Counted from the first letter of the stretch, positions 8,865-18,266 are shown. The stretch is 64,000 nucleotides of DNA from Terriglobia bacterium (GCA_020073085.1 JAIQFV010000001.1:540510-604509); one strand, 5' to 3'. The notes: generated from the sequence alone by a model not told the origin. Program-made: numbers and translations.

Positions 8865-10136
8865 ATGGATCAACTTCGGATTGGGGGTGGCACTCCTCTT
8901 CGGGGGACGGTGACGATCGGTGGGGCGAAGAACGCCGCGCTTCCAGCCATGGCTGCGGCACTTCTGACTCCGGAAGAGGTCCGCCTCGAGAATCTGCCTC
9001 ACGTGTGGGACATTCGAACGCTCCGGCGGCTCCTCGAAGTCATGGGGGCTGAGATCTCCGCCCGCGAAGATCTGGCCGCCCACCGCTGTTCGATCCGCGC
9101 TGAACGACTCTCCTCCCTGGAAGCCCCCTACGACCTCGTCAAGACCATGCGCGCCTCCGTGCTCGTCCTGGGACCGCTGGTCGCCCGCTTTGGCCATGCC
9201 CGGGTCTCCTTGCCGGGAGGGTGTGCCATCGGCGCCCGGCCCATCGATCTGCATATCAAGGCGTTGCGGAAGCTCGGAGCCAGAATTTCCACTTCTCACG
9301 GCTACGTGGTGGCCAAGGCCGACTCCCTGCATGGAGCGGACATCTATTTCGATAAAATCACCGTCACCGGGACCGAAAATATCATGATGGCGGCGACGCT
9401 GGCCAAAGGCAAGACCACCTTGCGGAATGTGGCGCGCGAGCCTGAAATTGTGGACCTAGCCGCTCTCTTGATCGCGATGGGGGCCCGGATTGAGGGCGCG
9501 GGAACAGACACGATCCTCATCGAAGGGGTCGAATCCCTCCACGGGGCCACCCACCAGATTATTCCGGATCGCATCGAAGCCGGCACTTTCCTGATCGCGG
9601 CCGCCATCACGGGAGGCGACGTGACCCTCCGCAATTGCAACGCTTCCCACCTGACCTCGGTGGTGGGAAAACTCATTGAAGCCGGGGTACGCATTGAGAT
9701 CCCCGATTCCACCACCATCCATTACTGCAATCATACCTCGGTGCGGGCCGTGGATCTGACCACGTATGAGTATCCCGGCTTTGCCACCGATCTGCAGGCC
9801 CAGTTCATGGCCCTGATGACGCAGGCTCAAGGCAGTTCCATCATCACGGAAACGATCTTTGAAAACCGCTTCCTGCATGCCTTGGAGCTCATCCGGATGG
9901 GGGCCGATATTTCCATCGATGGCCGCCGCGCTATCGTTCGCGGACCAACCCCCTTGAGCGGCGCCAACGTGATCGCCTCCGATCTGCGCGCCTCTGCCTC
10001 CCTGGTGCTCGCTGCCCTCGCAGCCCAGGGAGAGACCGTGATCGACCGCATTTACCATCTTGACCGCGGTTATGAACAGATTGAGGAGAAACTTTCCGCT
10101 TTGGGGGCAAAGGTAGAACGGTTGACAAGCGCTTAG
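8865..10136 (+). CDS. murA: UDP-N-acetylglucosamine 1-carboxyvinyltransferase
   Basis: MurA transfers enolpyruvate from PEP to UDP-GlcNAc, the first committed step of peptidoglycan synthesis in the cytoplasm. The ATG at 8865 gives 423 residues, the usual length; the frame is open upstream to 8823 but those residues do not match the family, and AAAGGAA lies upstream of 8865. Motifs: [13 protein letters not shown] near the N-terminus, the [11 protein letters not shown] loop with the fosfomycin-target cysteine at position 120, a [13 protein letters not shown] stretch and a C-terminal LDRGYE motif. With that cysteine, fosfomycin sensitivity is expected. It appears to be transcribed alone. Confidence 0.95.
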   Translation: MDQLRIGGGTPLRGTVTIGGAKNAALPAMAAALLTPEEVRLENLPHVWDIRTLRRLLEVMGAEISAREDLAAHRCSIRAERLSSLEAPYDLVKTMRASVLVLGPLVARFGHARVSLPGGCAIGARPIDLHIKALRKLGARISTSHGYVVAKADSLHGADIYFDKITVTGTENIMMAATLAKGKTTLRNVAREPEIVDLAALLIAMGARIEGAGTDTILIEGVESLHGATHQIIPDRIEAGTFLIAAAITGGDVTLRNCNASHLTSVVGKLIEAGVRIEIPDSTTIHYCNHTSVRAVDLTTYEYPGFATDLQAQFMALMTQAQGSSIITETIFENRFLHALELIRMGADISIDGRRAIVRGPTPLSGANVIASDLRASASLVLAALAAQGETVIDRIYHLDRGYEQIEEKLSALGAKVERLTSA

Positions 10137-10237
10137 CGCGTCCACTTGGGAGCACAAACGCAACTCCACCTCTCCAATTCTGGTGGATATCCCGGTGCTT
10201 CTTGTGTTTCCTTGGAGATGATTACAGATTCGGTCTT

Positions 10238-11038
10238 CTACAACGTACCGGCCTCGAGCGCCACCACGTGATCGCGCATCACGAATTCGTGGACGAGCGG
10301 ATCGCGTGACGCAAAGAACTCGTCGCGTGTCCCGAGAAAATGGACGCGACCCTCCTCCAGAAGGACCACCCGCTCCGCCACTCGCCGGGTCAATTTCAAA
10401 TCATGCGTGACCACGACCGCGGTCAATTTGTATTGATCATGGAGGCGTTGAATCAGCCGAGCGACGAGCTGCGATTGGATTGGATCGACCATGGTGGTCG
10501 GCTCGTCATAGAGGATGGCCTCCGGCTCCGCTGCCAGGGCCCGGGCGATCGCGACACAGCGTTTATGGCCGGTGGACAGGTCCTTCGGGTAAAGGTCCAC
10601 GAGATCCTCAAGGTCCACCATCTTCAAGAACCGGATGGCTTCGCGTCGCGTCTCCTCATCGCTGAGGGGATGTTTTTCATTCACGGCGAAGGTTACGTTT
10701 TCTGCAACCGACAGGGAATCAAATAAGCCTCCCGACTGGAACACCAGCGAGATACACCGTCGCAACGAGGTCAACTGCCGCTCATCCATGGCCACGATGT
10801 CCTGCCCCTTGACGTTGATCTTGCCCCGGTCGGGCTTCATGAATCCCACCATGTGCATCAGGGTCACACTCTTGCCCACCCCGCTGCGACCCAGGATCGC
10901 CAGGGTCTCCCCTTTGCGCAGGTCGAAGGACACGTCGATCAGGACCTTCTTTTCGTCGAAGGACTTGTAGACGTGCTCGAACTGTATGAAGGGGGTCTCG
11001 CCCTCAACCCTCAACATTGACTGATCCGTTTCACTCAT
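10238..11038 (-). CDS. ABC transporter ATP-binding protein, MlaF-like
   Basis: A 266-residue ATPase of the type that drives MCE/Mla phospholipid transport. It has a Walker A GRSGVGKS (about 52-59), a Q-loop VFQSGGLFDSL, a Walker B ILYDEPTT and a switch histidine in VVVTHD. Two sites deviate from the ABC consensus: the signature is LSTGHKR rather than LSGGxxR, and the D-loop region is TTMVDP rather than TTGLDP. As far as I recall such changes recur in Mla-type ATPases of related bacteria, so they need not mean loss of function. No MlaE permease or MlaD/MCE gene is adjacent, so the partner genes are elsewhere. mobA lies immediately upstream on the same strand. Confidence 0.85.
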   Translation of the reverse strand: MSETDQSMLRVEGETPFIQFEHVYKSFDEKKVLIDVSFDLRKGETLAILGRSGVGKSVTLMHMVGFMKPDRGKINVKGQDIVAMDERQLTSLRRCISLVFQSGGLFDSLSVAENVTFAVNEKHPLSDEETRREAIRFLKMVDLEDLVDLYPKDLSTGHKRCVAIARALAAEPEAILYDEPTTMVDPIQSQLVARLIQRLHDQYKLTAVVVTHDLKLTRRVAERVVLLEEGRVHFLGTRDEFFASRDPLVHEFVMRDHVVALEAGTL

Positions 11039-11072
11039 GAGGATGCAACCGCGGCTATCCGGTCTCTTGGCC

Positions 11073-11681
11073 TCAACTTTCTTTTCTTGCAGCCAGCAGT
11101 TCTTCGGGAGTATTTACGTTTGTAAAAATCTTGAAATCAGGAGAGAAGTGCCTGATTTCACCCGTGCCGATGACCCGCAACTTCCCGAGGGAATCATAAA
11201 AAGAGCTCACCTTGTACCGCTTGGCCGCAATCGAGGATTCCACCGCGGGTAGGCAAGCCCGGGAATACACCGTGCAGAGCGGTTGGTATTCTCCTGACCC
11301 GTCCACCGGCACGGCGATGTCGGGCTTTTCGACCATGGCAGCGCCTACCAGATAGCGGAGAAATCTCTCCGTCATGAATGGCAAATCACAGGCAAGAAAA
11401 AGGGCGTACTCGTGCTTCGAGTGACGCAGCCCCGTGAGAATTCCCCCCAGGGGACCGCACGGCTCCACCGCGTCTTCAATGATCTCGACGTCCAGACCCA
11501 GACTGGCGTACCGCTCCTTCGGCCCTATCAATGTGCAGCTTTCGCACACCGATTTCAAAAGTCCCACCGAACGCGCCATCAAGGTTTGTCCGCTCACCTC
11601 GATCAAGGCCTTGTCTTCACCCATCCGGGAGCTTCTTCCACCGGCCAGCAGAAAGCCTGCTATGGGATAAATGGATGCCAT
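11073..11681 (-). CDS. mobA: Molybdenum cofactor guanylyltransferase
   Basis: MobA attaches GMP to molybdopterin to make the guanine-dinucleotide cofactor. The protein shows the nucleotidyltransferase signature LLAGGRSSRMGEDKAL (11-26), then PCGPLGGIL and FLACDLPFM with the metal-binding aspartate. The frame is open to 11786 but the ATG at 11681 is preceded by GGAGG with eight bases of spacing and starts exactly at the family N-terminus, so I use it (202 residues). It is 34 bases upstream of the MlaF-like gene and may share its transcript. No other molybdenum gene is visible here. Confidence 0.88.
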   Translation of the reverse strand: MASIYPIAGFLLAGGRSSRMGEDKALIEVSGQTLMARSVGLLKSVCESCTLIGPKERYASLGLDVEIIEDAVEPCGPLGGILTGLRHSKHEYALFLACDLPFMTERFLRYLVGAAMVEKPDIAVPVDGSGEYQPLCTVYSRACLPAVESSIAAKRYKVSSFYDSLGKLRVIGTGEIRHFSPDFKIFTNVNTPEELLAARKES

Positions 11682-11831
11682 CGTGCTATCCTCCGCAACC
11701 GTCCACATAGACCCGCGATCATGACCCCTTTTCGTCTCCGCTCGCCCATCGACCACGGGGTGGATTCCAACGCGTCTCGCGCCCAAAAATGATCTATAAT
11801 ATGAGAGATTAAAACTGCGGGCACATAAACT

Positions 11832-12035
11832 ATGAACACGCTGATCAAAAAACTCAAATCATGTCGCTTTTCCAAGGCCGCCGAAGCCCCGAAGCGGGAC
11901 GAACCCTTTCATGATACGCGTCACCACTGCGATCACCCGAAAATGCGGGTGGACTGGACCCTTGAGAAATGTGGTGACTGCACGGTCTACGAGCCCGTAC
12001 CCAAACCCGATCCGTTGCACTCCTCGAAGCATTGA
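11832..12035 (+). CDS. Small cysteine/histidine-rich protein, unknown
   Basis: A possible 67-residue protein, not recognised. It is basic at the N-terminus and has a His/Cys cluster (RHHCDHP then CGDC), which could bind a metal. A TATAAT-like box occurs at about 11793, but no good ribosome site precedes the ATG. It lies alone between the divergent mobA and the convergent thiolase gene, so it may be chance; confidence is low. Confidence 0.35.
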   Translation: MNTLIKKLKSCRFSKAAEAPKRDEPFHDTRHHCDHPKMRVDWTLEKCGDCTVYEPVPKPDPLHSSKH

Positions 12036-12240
12036 GCATTCCCAGAAGTCTGAGGGCAACATCGTCGACTGGCCTCTCTGGCATGAACTCAATTTGGGCT
12101 GCGAACGAGTTGTAGGGCCGGGATGCCGGTGCGCGTCCGATCAATTCAAGCCATCACCACTCTCGCGAGAGAGATCCTGGCGGGGAACCATGCACGCCAT
12201 GACCCTCGGATGGACAGCGCCCAGCCTGTTCGGTTCCAGG

Positions 12241-13449
12241 TCACGCCGCTGGCTTCAGGACAGTGCACACGGACGCGCAAATGGGTCCGCCGATGTTGAA
12301 TGTGGCAGCGGCCTTCGCATTCTTCACCTGCAATTCCGCTGGAACCTTGCCGAGAAGTTGTTGCGCAGCCCAACCGACCATCGCCACGCCGGTCGCTCCG
12401 ACCGGGTGACCCTTGGCGATGAGTCCGCCCGAAGTGTTGATCCCGCACTCCCCATCCACCCTCGCTTTGCCTTCGACCCAGTATTGGGCCCCTTTGCCAT
12501 AGGCGGCCTTGCCGATCACTTCAGTCCCGATGGCGCCCATGACGGTGAAGCAATCATGAATCTCGGCCACGTTCACATCCGATGGAGTGATCCGCGCCAT
12601 GGCATAGGCTTTTCCCATCGCCGCGAAGGCACCCGCCGGCTTGAGAACATCACGCCCCTCTTTTTTGAGGGGATCCGTGGCTTGGGCGTATCCGGCGATT
12701 TCAACGCAGCTTGAACGGGGGACGCCCAGTCTCTTCAGTCCTTCTTCAGTCGCCAGGATCATGGCCGCATAACCGTCTGTAATCTGGGAGCAGTCGTAGG
12801 TCTTCAACGGGAGACCCTCGACGACATAGCGGTTGATCCCTTCGATCTTCATGGCCTGATCCAGAGTTATCTGGACTCTCTGCATTTGGGCATAGGGATT
12901 GTGCCTGGCGTTTCCATACTCATTCACCGCGATCTGGGCCAGGGCTTCCTCGCTGACCTGGTGAACCTTCATATAGCAGTGCATAACTTCCGCAAAGATG
13001 TGAGGAAAAATGAAAACCTTTCCCTCCCGCTCGTCAGGATGCGAAAAGTATCCCAGAACCTCCCCGATGAGCTTGCCATCCATTTTCCCTTCGGCATCGC
13101 GCATTTTTTCATACCCCACAGCGGCGCCCACTTCACCCAGTCCCAGTTGGAGCTTCTGGATGACCGAAAGAATCGCCTGACCACCGGTGGCACAGGCGTT
13201 TTCGACCGCTTCGATCGGTTTTCCTTCCATTCCGGGGACGCTCGCCATCAGCCCGGCCAAGAGTCCCTGCTTGTTCAGCGAGAAATTACAGGCCGCGCCT
13301 ATGGAGCCCACATCCAAGCTCGAGGCTTCCACCCCGATCGCCTGGCACACCCCCTCGACAGAATTCCTGACGATCTCAGGGACCGTCATGCCCATAAGCT
13401 TCCCGAACTTTGATTGATGGTACGCCGCAATGTAAATGGGTTTTAACAT
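12241..13449 (-). CDS. Thiolase family protein (SCP2-type acyl-CoA acetyltransferase)
   Basis: A 402-residue thiolase-fold enzyme of the sterol-carrier-protein-X/acetyl-CoA acetyltransferase branch. The active-site cysteine is Cys86 in VENACATGG; the other two thiolase motifs are EIHDCF with the histidine and the C-terminal GGLIAKGHPVGATG. It would cleave or form beta-ketoacyl-CoA, but members of this branch vary and some act on sterol side chains. GGAGAG lies upstream of the ATG. It is the last gene of a minus-strand run SDR, KAS III-like, acyl-CoA ligase, thiolase, so it probably acts on the same acyl chains as they do. Confidence 0.88.
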   Translation of the reverse strand: MLKPIYIAAYHQSKFGKLMGMTVPEIVRNSVEGVCQAIGVEASSLDVGSIGAACNFSLNKQGLLAGLMASVPGMEGKPIEAVENACATGGQAILSVIQKLQLGLGEVGAAVGYEKMRDAEGKMDGKLIGEVLGYFSHPDEREGKVFIFPHIFAEVMHCYMKVHQVSEEALAQIAVNEYGNARHNPYAQMQRVQITLDQAMKIEGINRYVVEGLPLKTYDCSQITDGYAAMILATEEGLKRLGVPRSSCVEIAGYAQATDPLKKEGRDVLKPAGAFAAMGKAYAMARITPSDVNVAEIHDCFTVMGAIGTEVIGKAAYGKGAQYWVEGKARVDGECGINTSGGLIAKGHPVGATGVAMVGWAAQQLLGKVPAELQVKNAKAAATFNIGGPICASVCTVLKPAA

Positions 13450-13581
13450 AATGCCTCACTCTCCTCGTTTTATTGACCAGAAACAATAATGAATGCCTCG
13501 CAGCCGTATTCTAGTCCAAATCCTCGAAAATCGTTAGATGCGCTTTGCCGCACACCCGTCGGCTCCAGTAATCCTTTGGCT

Positions 13582-15186
13582 TCAGTGGCCCAGCGATTTC
13601 CCATTTCTCTCGTGTAGATAGCGCTCCTGCAGTTCTGATTTCACGACCTTTCCATAAGGCGTACGAGGAAGCGTCTCCGTATAGATGAATTCCTTGGGAA
13701 TTTTGTACTTCGCAAGGCGAGTTGCGAGAAAGCGGGACAACCCCTCGCTGGAGACGGCCCATCCCTCGCGAACGACCAGGAAGGCCACGCCGACCTCTCC
13801 CCAGGTGGGGTCAGGCACTCCGATCACCGCGGCATCCTTGATTTCAGGATGGAGAAGCAGTTCTCCTTCGATCTCAGCGGGATAGATATTGACCCCGCCG
13901 CTGATGATCATGTCCTTCTTGCGGCCGGCGATGTAGAAGAACCCCTCCTCATCACACTTCACCAGATCGCTCGTATGGAACCACCCTTCCTTGTCGAGGG
14001 CTGCAGCCGTGGCATCGGGATTATTCCAATACCCCAGGCTCACGTGAGGGCCCCGAAGGAGCAGTTCCCCCACTTCCCCCGCAGGGGTGATGCGCCCTTC
14101 CCCATCGACCAGTCTTGCCTCAGTCAACATCATCGGCTTACCAATGGAACCTGCCTTCCGGACCGACTCCTCGAGGGTCATCGAAAAGCAATTCACTCCC
14201 ACCTCAGTCAGGCCGTAACCTTGCTTGAAGATGACCCCCCGCTCCTGGTATGCGTCAATAATGTAGCGAGGCAACGGAGCTCCACCGCTTATGAACCAGC
14301 GCACATGTGCGAGATCGATGTGTGAATACTCGGGGGCTTCCAATAACATTTTGAAAATGGTCGGGACCCCAAACACGACCGTACATTTCTCCTTTCCGAT
14401 CGTCCGCCAGACCTCGGAGGCATCGAATCCACGGTGGAGGACGATGGTCCCCCCGATCACAAAAAGAGGAACCAGGAACACCCCCAGACCTCCAGCGTGA
14501 TACAGTGGGGTGAAAATAGGCGCCACATCCTCCTCTCGAAGCTGCCAGGAAATTGCGGTGTTATAGCCATTCCAGGCCACCATACGATGCGGAATCATGA
14601 CGCCTTTGGGTTGTCCGGTCGTGCCGCTGGTATACAGCAGGCAATAAAGGTCCTCCGGGTCGCAACGCGGTCCAACCCAACCAGAAGGCTCCAGGGTCTC
14701 GGTCGCCTTCCTGTAACTTGTATCCCCTGCATTCCGCGGTTCATCCAGGGAGATCCAATGCTTCAGGATTACTTTCCTTCGGAGTTGATCGACCGTGTCT
14801 GAGAGATCTCCCCCGAAGAGGAAAGCACTCAATTCGCTCTCGCGAATGATGAATTCCAGCTCGTAAGGCGTAAGGTGCGTGTTGAGCGGAACCAGAACGA
14901 GGCCTGTCTTCCCGGCGGCAAAGAAGGCCTCCAGAAACTCGACCCGATTGTGGGCCAGGATTCCCACCCGATCCCCCTTTTTCAATCCGCACCCTTCGAG
15001 CAACAGCCGGCCGCAGCGAATTGATCGCTCATTCAACTCCCGGTAGGTGAATCGTTCTTGAGTCGGAACATACACTAGCGCTGTTTTCTCAGGGGTGAGA
15101 CGAGACCGTTCTCCGAGGATATCAGCGGAAATCATAGACCACTTCAGACTCTTTTCACCGAATCCTGTTGAGGTGCGTTTATTCAA
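13582..15186 (-). CDS. Acyl-CoA synthetase (class I AMP-forming)
   Basis: A 534-residue AMP-dependent acyl-CoA ligase that activates a carboxylic acid with ATP and CoA. Core motifs appear in order: YTSGTTGQPKG (ATP loop), YGLTEVG, the HTSDL motif with the ribose-binding Asp, GRKKDMIISGG (hinge) and the C-terminal lysine in PRTPYGKVVK. The length fits medium/long-chain ligases. The frame starts with a TTG at 15186 that overlaps the stop codon of the KAS III-like gene (TTGA), suggesting translational coupling; an ATG at 15135 is an alternative without a better ribosome site. The chain length of the substrate is not readable. Confidence 0.9.
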   Translation of the reverse strand: MNKRTSTGFGEKSLKWSMISADILGERSRLTPEKTALVYVPTQERFTYRELNERSIRCGRLLLEGCGLKKGDRVGILAHNRVEFLEAFFAAGKTGLVLVPLNTHLTPYELEFIIRESELSAFLFGGDLSDTVDQLRRKVILKHWISLDEPRNAGDTSYRKATETLEPSGWVGPRCDPEDLYCLLYTSGTTGQPKGVMIPHRMVAWNGYNTAISWQLREEDVAPIFTPLYHAGGLGVFLVPLFVIGGTIVLHRGFDASEVWRTIGKEKCTVVFGVPTIFKMLLEAPEYSHIDLAHVRWFISGGAPLPRYIIDAYQERGVIFKQGYGLTEVGVNCFSMTLEESVRKAGSIGKPMMLTEARLVDGEGRITPAGEVGELLLRGPHVSLGYWNNPDATAAALDKEGWFHTSDLVKCDEEGFFYIAGRKKDMIISGGVNIYPAEIEGELLLHPEIKDAAVIGVPDPTWGEVGVAFLVVREGWAVSSEGLSRFLATRLAKYKIPKEFIYTETLPRTPYGKVVKSELQERYLHERNGKSLGH

Positions 15187-16175
15187 GTCATTCGGATCGC
15201 TGTGGCCGCCTGATTGTAACCCACCCCCGAACCCACCAGGACCAGCAAATCCCCCGAGTGGATCTTGCCCTGCTCGAGGGCGTCATCCAGAGCCATCCCG
15301 ATGCACGCGGAGCCGGTGTACCCAAATTTCTGCATGACCATGTGCGTCCGTTCCATCGGCAGCCCCAAATCCTTCATGACAAGCTCGATGGTGGGCTTGC
15401 GCACCTGCGTAAAGATAATGAAATCGATGTCCTCGATTTCAAACCCGCCGTTCTCCGCCAGACGACGAACGATCTTAGGCCAACCCTGATCGTTGATCTC
15501 CGGAGGATACCGATTGATCATGCGCACCTGTGTCCGGCCGGCACGGAGGGCGTCCTCATTGGCCGGCTCGAAGGTTCCACCCGAGTAGATGCCCCAGTAA
15601 TTATGATACGACCCATCCGCATGAAACGCACTGGCGATAAATCCCGGGCGATCACCGGGCTCAACCACGGCGGCGCCGGCGCCATCTCCATAAAAGAAGG
15701 TCATGGGGTCTTTTGGATCCGCCAGCTTGTGCATCAGATAAACACCGACGACGAGAACAGTCCGCAGGGAGGGATTGGCGGCGATCAGACCGGCCGCCGC
15801 GTTGAGCCCGGTGGGAAAGGAGGCACAGGCGCAACCGACGTCGAAAGTGCCCGCATTGACGGCGCCGAGCTTGTGCTGGAGAACAACGGATGTGGAGGGA
15901 GTGATGTAATCCGGCGAGTCCGTTCCGAGAATAATCAGGTCCACCACTTCAGGCTTCCGATGTGCCCGCTCCAGGGCCTGCCGCGCCGCCGGCAGCGCAA
16001 CATCGGAGGTGGTCCAGCCTTCCGGGGCATGCCAGCGCGTCAAAATCCCTGTTCCGGATTCCATCTTGTCGACGAAGTCGGGCACATGGGCCAACTGTTT
16101 TCGCAGGGTATCATTGCTCACCTCGATTTCGGGCAGAAAGCGTCCCGTCGAGACGATCGTTCCGTAACGGTTCAT
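15183..16175 (-). CDS. 3-oxoacyl-ACP synthase III-like (KAS III family) protein
   Basis: A 330-residue thiolase-fold protein of the FabH/KAS III family. The cysteine corresponding to the FabH nucleophile is present (Cys117 in CACASF), and the GDGAGAAVV motif fits the fold. The two other catalytic residues of FabH are changed: where HQAN is expected the protein has TQVR (Thr256 for His), and where GNTS is expected it has GYTG (Tyr286 for Asn). It may therefore be an acyltransferase or a condensing enzyme with another mechanism. I chose the ATG at 16175 because AAAGGA lies about nine bases before it; the frame remains open far upstream but that part overlaps the SDR gene and is not protein-like. 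Confidence 0.85.
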   Translation of the reverse strand: MNRYGTIVSTGRFLPEIEVSNDTLRKQLAHVPDFVDKMESGTGILTRWHAPEGWTTSDVALPAARQALERAHRKPEVVDLIILGTDSPDYITPSTSVVLQHKLGAVNAGTFDVGCACASFPTGLNAAAGLIAANPSLRTVLVVGVYLMHKLADPKDPMTFFYGDGAGAAVVEPGDRPGFIASAFHADGSYHNYWGIYSGGTFEPANEDALRAGRTQVRMINRYPPEINDQGWPKIVRRLAENGGFEIEDIDFIIFTQVRKPTIELVMKDLGLPMERTHMVMQKFGYTGSACIGMALDDALEQGKIHSGDLLVLVGSGVGYNQAATAIRMT

Positions 16176-16213
16176 AAGAATCATCCTTTGTGTTGTGGCA
16201 AGAGAACGGGCTG

Positions 16214-16996
16214 CTAGGTTCCCAAGACAATTCCGCCATCGACCGACAGGATCGCTCCGTGGACGTACGTCGCCGCGTCCGAAGCGAGCCAGACGTAAGC
16301 ATCGGCAATGTCGTTCGGCTCGCCCATTCGTCCCAGCGGTGTGTGTGAGACCATCGACTGGATCACCTTTTCCGGCATCGCCCTGACCATTTCCGTGGCA
16401 ATGAATCCGGGGGCGATCGCATTGACGCGAATCTTGTAGCGCCCCAACTCCCGCGCCCAGGTCCGGGTCATGGCAATCACTCCCGCCTTGGTCGACGCAT
16501 AATTCGTCTGGCCGAAGTTCCCGTACAACCCGACCACCGAGGAGGCATTCAAAATAACTCCCGAGCCCGCCTTGATCATATGGGGGATGACCGCGCGGGT
16601 GCAAAGAAAGACCCCCTTGAGGTTCACCGCGATGACCGCATCGAAGGCCTGCTCGGTCATCGTCGAAGCCACCGCCCCCTCCTTCCATTTTACAATCTGC
16701 GCATCACTGGTAATCCCGGCATTGTTGACAAGGACGTCGATCTTACCCCATCGTTCCACCACGTCTTGAACTGCGGCGTCCACACCTGTTGCATCGGTCA
16801 CATCCACCCGGCGGAACAACGCCTCCCCTCCCGCTGATTTCAACTCTTCCAGCAGGGCTGCGGCAGCCGCCTCGCTCACATCCCATGCCGCGACCCGGCT
16901 TCCCTCCTGCGCAAAGCGACGGGCCGTCGCCCGCCCGATCCCCGCTGCTCCCCCTGTTACAATCACGACCTTGTTCCTGAGTCCCGTCTCTATCAT
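16214..16996 (-). CDS. SDR family oxidoreductase (FabG-like 3-oxoacyl reductase)
   Basis: A 260-residue classical short-chain dehydrogenase that most resembles 3-oxoacyl-ACP/CoA reductases. It has the nucleotide motif TGGAAGIG (14-21), NNAG (91-94), and the catalytic Ser153, Tyr166 and Lys170 (YASTK). An aspartate at the end of the second strand (WDV) suggests NAD(H), while FabG itself prefers NADPH. GGAGGAGG lies upstream of the ATG. It is the first gene of the minus-strand lipid operon and has a TetR-type palindrome 68 bases upstream of its start. Probable role: reducing the beta-keto product of the KAS III-like or thiolase enzyme. Confidence 0.9.
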   Translation of the reverse strand: MIETGLRNKVVIVTGGAAGIGRATARRFAQEGSRVAAWDVSEAAAAALLEELKSAGGEALFRRVDVTDATGVDAAVQDVVERWGKIDVLVNNAGITSDAQIVKWKEGAVASTMTEQAFDAVIAVNLKGVFLCTRAVIPHMIKAGSGVILNASSVVGLYGNFGQTNYASTKAGVIAMTRTWARELGRYKIRVNAIAPGFIATEMVRAMPEKVIQSMVSHTPLGRMGEPNDIADAYVWLASDAATYVHGAILSVDGGIVLGT

Positions 16997-17063
16997 GATG
17001 GCAGCCTCCTCCGTTCAACCCAACCTGTGAGAAACAGCCCTTCAACACCCCGGCAGAATTAAA

Positions 17064-17085
17064 AAAACGAACGCTCGATCGTTTT
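17064..17085 (-). promoter_or_regulatory. Probable TetR-type operator of the acyl-lipid operon
   Basis: A perfect inverted repeat AAAACGA-N8-TCGTTTT lies 68 bases upstream of the SDR start. Read on the minus strand it shares 14 of 22 positions by hand alignment with the palindrome at 8555-8574 in front of the TetR gene, including the same eight-base spacer. Regulation by that TetR is an inference from this likeness. Confidence 0.5.
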
Positions 17086-17161
17086 GCACGGAAGAATTTA
17101 GCGCCGGGACCGGACCGCTGTCAACTGGATCGTGCCCGGTCTCACTTCGTTCCCTGGATGG

Positions 17162-18181
17162 TCAGCGTCGGGGGGCGTAATAGCCACGACGATAGCGGAC
17201 CGTGAATTCGGGACGATGGACCTGCACTTTGATGCGCCGGTACTTGCCGTCCCGGGCGGGGTTGGAGGGATAATAACCGATTTGATACTGCCCTTTGAGA
17301 TCGTAGACAATGTCTTGACATGCCTTCGGCACCTCGTCGAGCGAGTTCACAAAGATCGCCTTGCCTCCACTCTCGTTGGCATAGACATTGAGAGAGGAGC
17401 CGTGGACGTTGAGGGCCTGAAGATGGGAGGCCAATCCCATGATCCCGCCCACCCCCTTGAGCCCAATGGCATAGACCAGGGCTTCGTGACTGCGGATCTT
17501 GTCGATTACCCCGCCCCCGGGAACATCCAGCCCATCCGAAATCACGACAACCGCCTGTTTCTTATTGGAAGCATCCCGCATCTTGAAGATCGCCTCTTCG
17601 ACCCCCGCCCCCACCGAGGTGCCACCCTGAGCGACCAACCGGGCGAGAACCCGGCTGAAGTCTGTGTCGGCGGGGGTGAAATCCACCAGGGGATAGAATT
17701 GATCGGTAAATCCCAGCACAAAGATTTCATCCTTGGGTGAAAGGGCTTTTGCAAGCAATTGTGCGGCCTCTTCGGCCTTTTCCAGCTTGCCGCTGTTCGC
17801 CATGCTTCCACTGGTGTCGATGAGGATTCCGACGGTGACCGGGGTGTCGGTCTCCACGCCAAAGAGGGCGATGTCCTGTTGCACATTGTCTTCAAAGACG
17901 GTGAAATCCGTCTTCGCCAATCCGGGGACAATCTTTCCATTCTGGTCGAATACCGTCGTGTGAAGGTTAACCAGATCCACCTGCACCCGGATTGGAGGTT
18001 GGCTGGTCTGCTGGGGCTCAAGAGCGCCTTTCTTTTTCTTTTGAGCGAGGGAGAGCGGACCAAAGACCAGGCAGGCCCCTGTCAAAAGTACAAGGAACAC
18101 ACGCGGAGAGGCCTGCAGAAGAAAGCCGGCCGCCGTTCGGATCCGCAGTTTCAAATGACGGGAGAGAATAAGAATGGACAT
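17162..18181 (-). CDS. Secreted VWA-domain protein (acidobacterial VWFA-related type)
   Basis: A 339-residue exported protein. After a basic N-terminus there is a hydrophobic signal segment (about 27-47), then an N-terminal strand domain with QVDLVNLHTTVFD, and a von Willebrand factor A domain with a complete MIDAS start DTSGSM, followed by a threonine/aspartate region and ISDG. The C-terminal GQYQIGYYPSN..DGKYRRIKVQV stretch is the pattern of a VWFA-related family abundant in Acidobacteriota. Likely periplasmic or surface-bound, for metal-dependent protein contacts; no partner can be named. It is transcribed towards the SDR operon and no ribosome site stands out. Confidence 0.88.
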   Translation of the reverse strand: MSILILSRHLKLRIRTAAGFLLQASPRVFLVLLTGACLVFGPLSLAQKKKKGALEPQQTSQPPIRVQVDLVNLHTTVFDQNGKIVPGLAKTDFTVFEDNVQQDIALFGVETDTPVTVGILIDTSGSMANSGKLEKAEEAAQLLAKALSPKDEIFVLGFTDQFYPLVDFTPADTDFSRVLARLVAQGGTSVGAGVEEAIFKMRDASNKKQAVVVISDGLDVPGGGVIDKIRSHEALVYAIGLKGVGGIMGLASHLQALNVHGSSLNVYANESGGKAIFVNSLDEVPKACQDIVYDLKGQYQIGYYPSNPARDGKYRRIKVQVHRPEFTVRYRRGYYAPRR

Positions 18182-18266
18182 GAGACCGGTTGAATGGAGC
18201 GGTGTTCTCTGATCTTCAGCGTAGCGTTGAATACGATGCTGCCTCCTGGTAAATTTCCAACGTCTT

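Noticed and set aside
15183..16688. A 501-residue open frame containing the KAS III-like gene
   Set aside because: Its first ~170 codons overlap the SDR gene, are Gly/Arg/His-rich and match no fold; the ribosome site supports the start at 16175.
12241..16996. OleABCD-type olefin synthesis cluster
   Set aside because: No OleB hydrolase is in the run, the SDR is of short FabG type rather than OleD, and the KAS III-like protein lacks the expected His and Asn.
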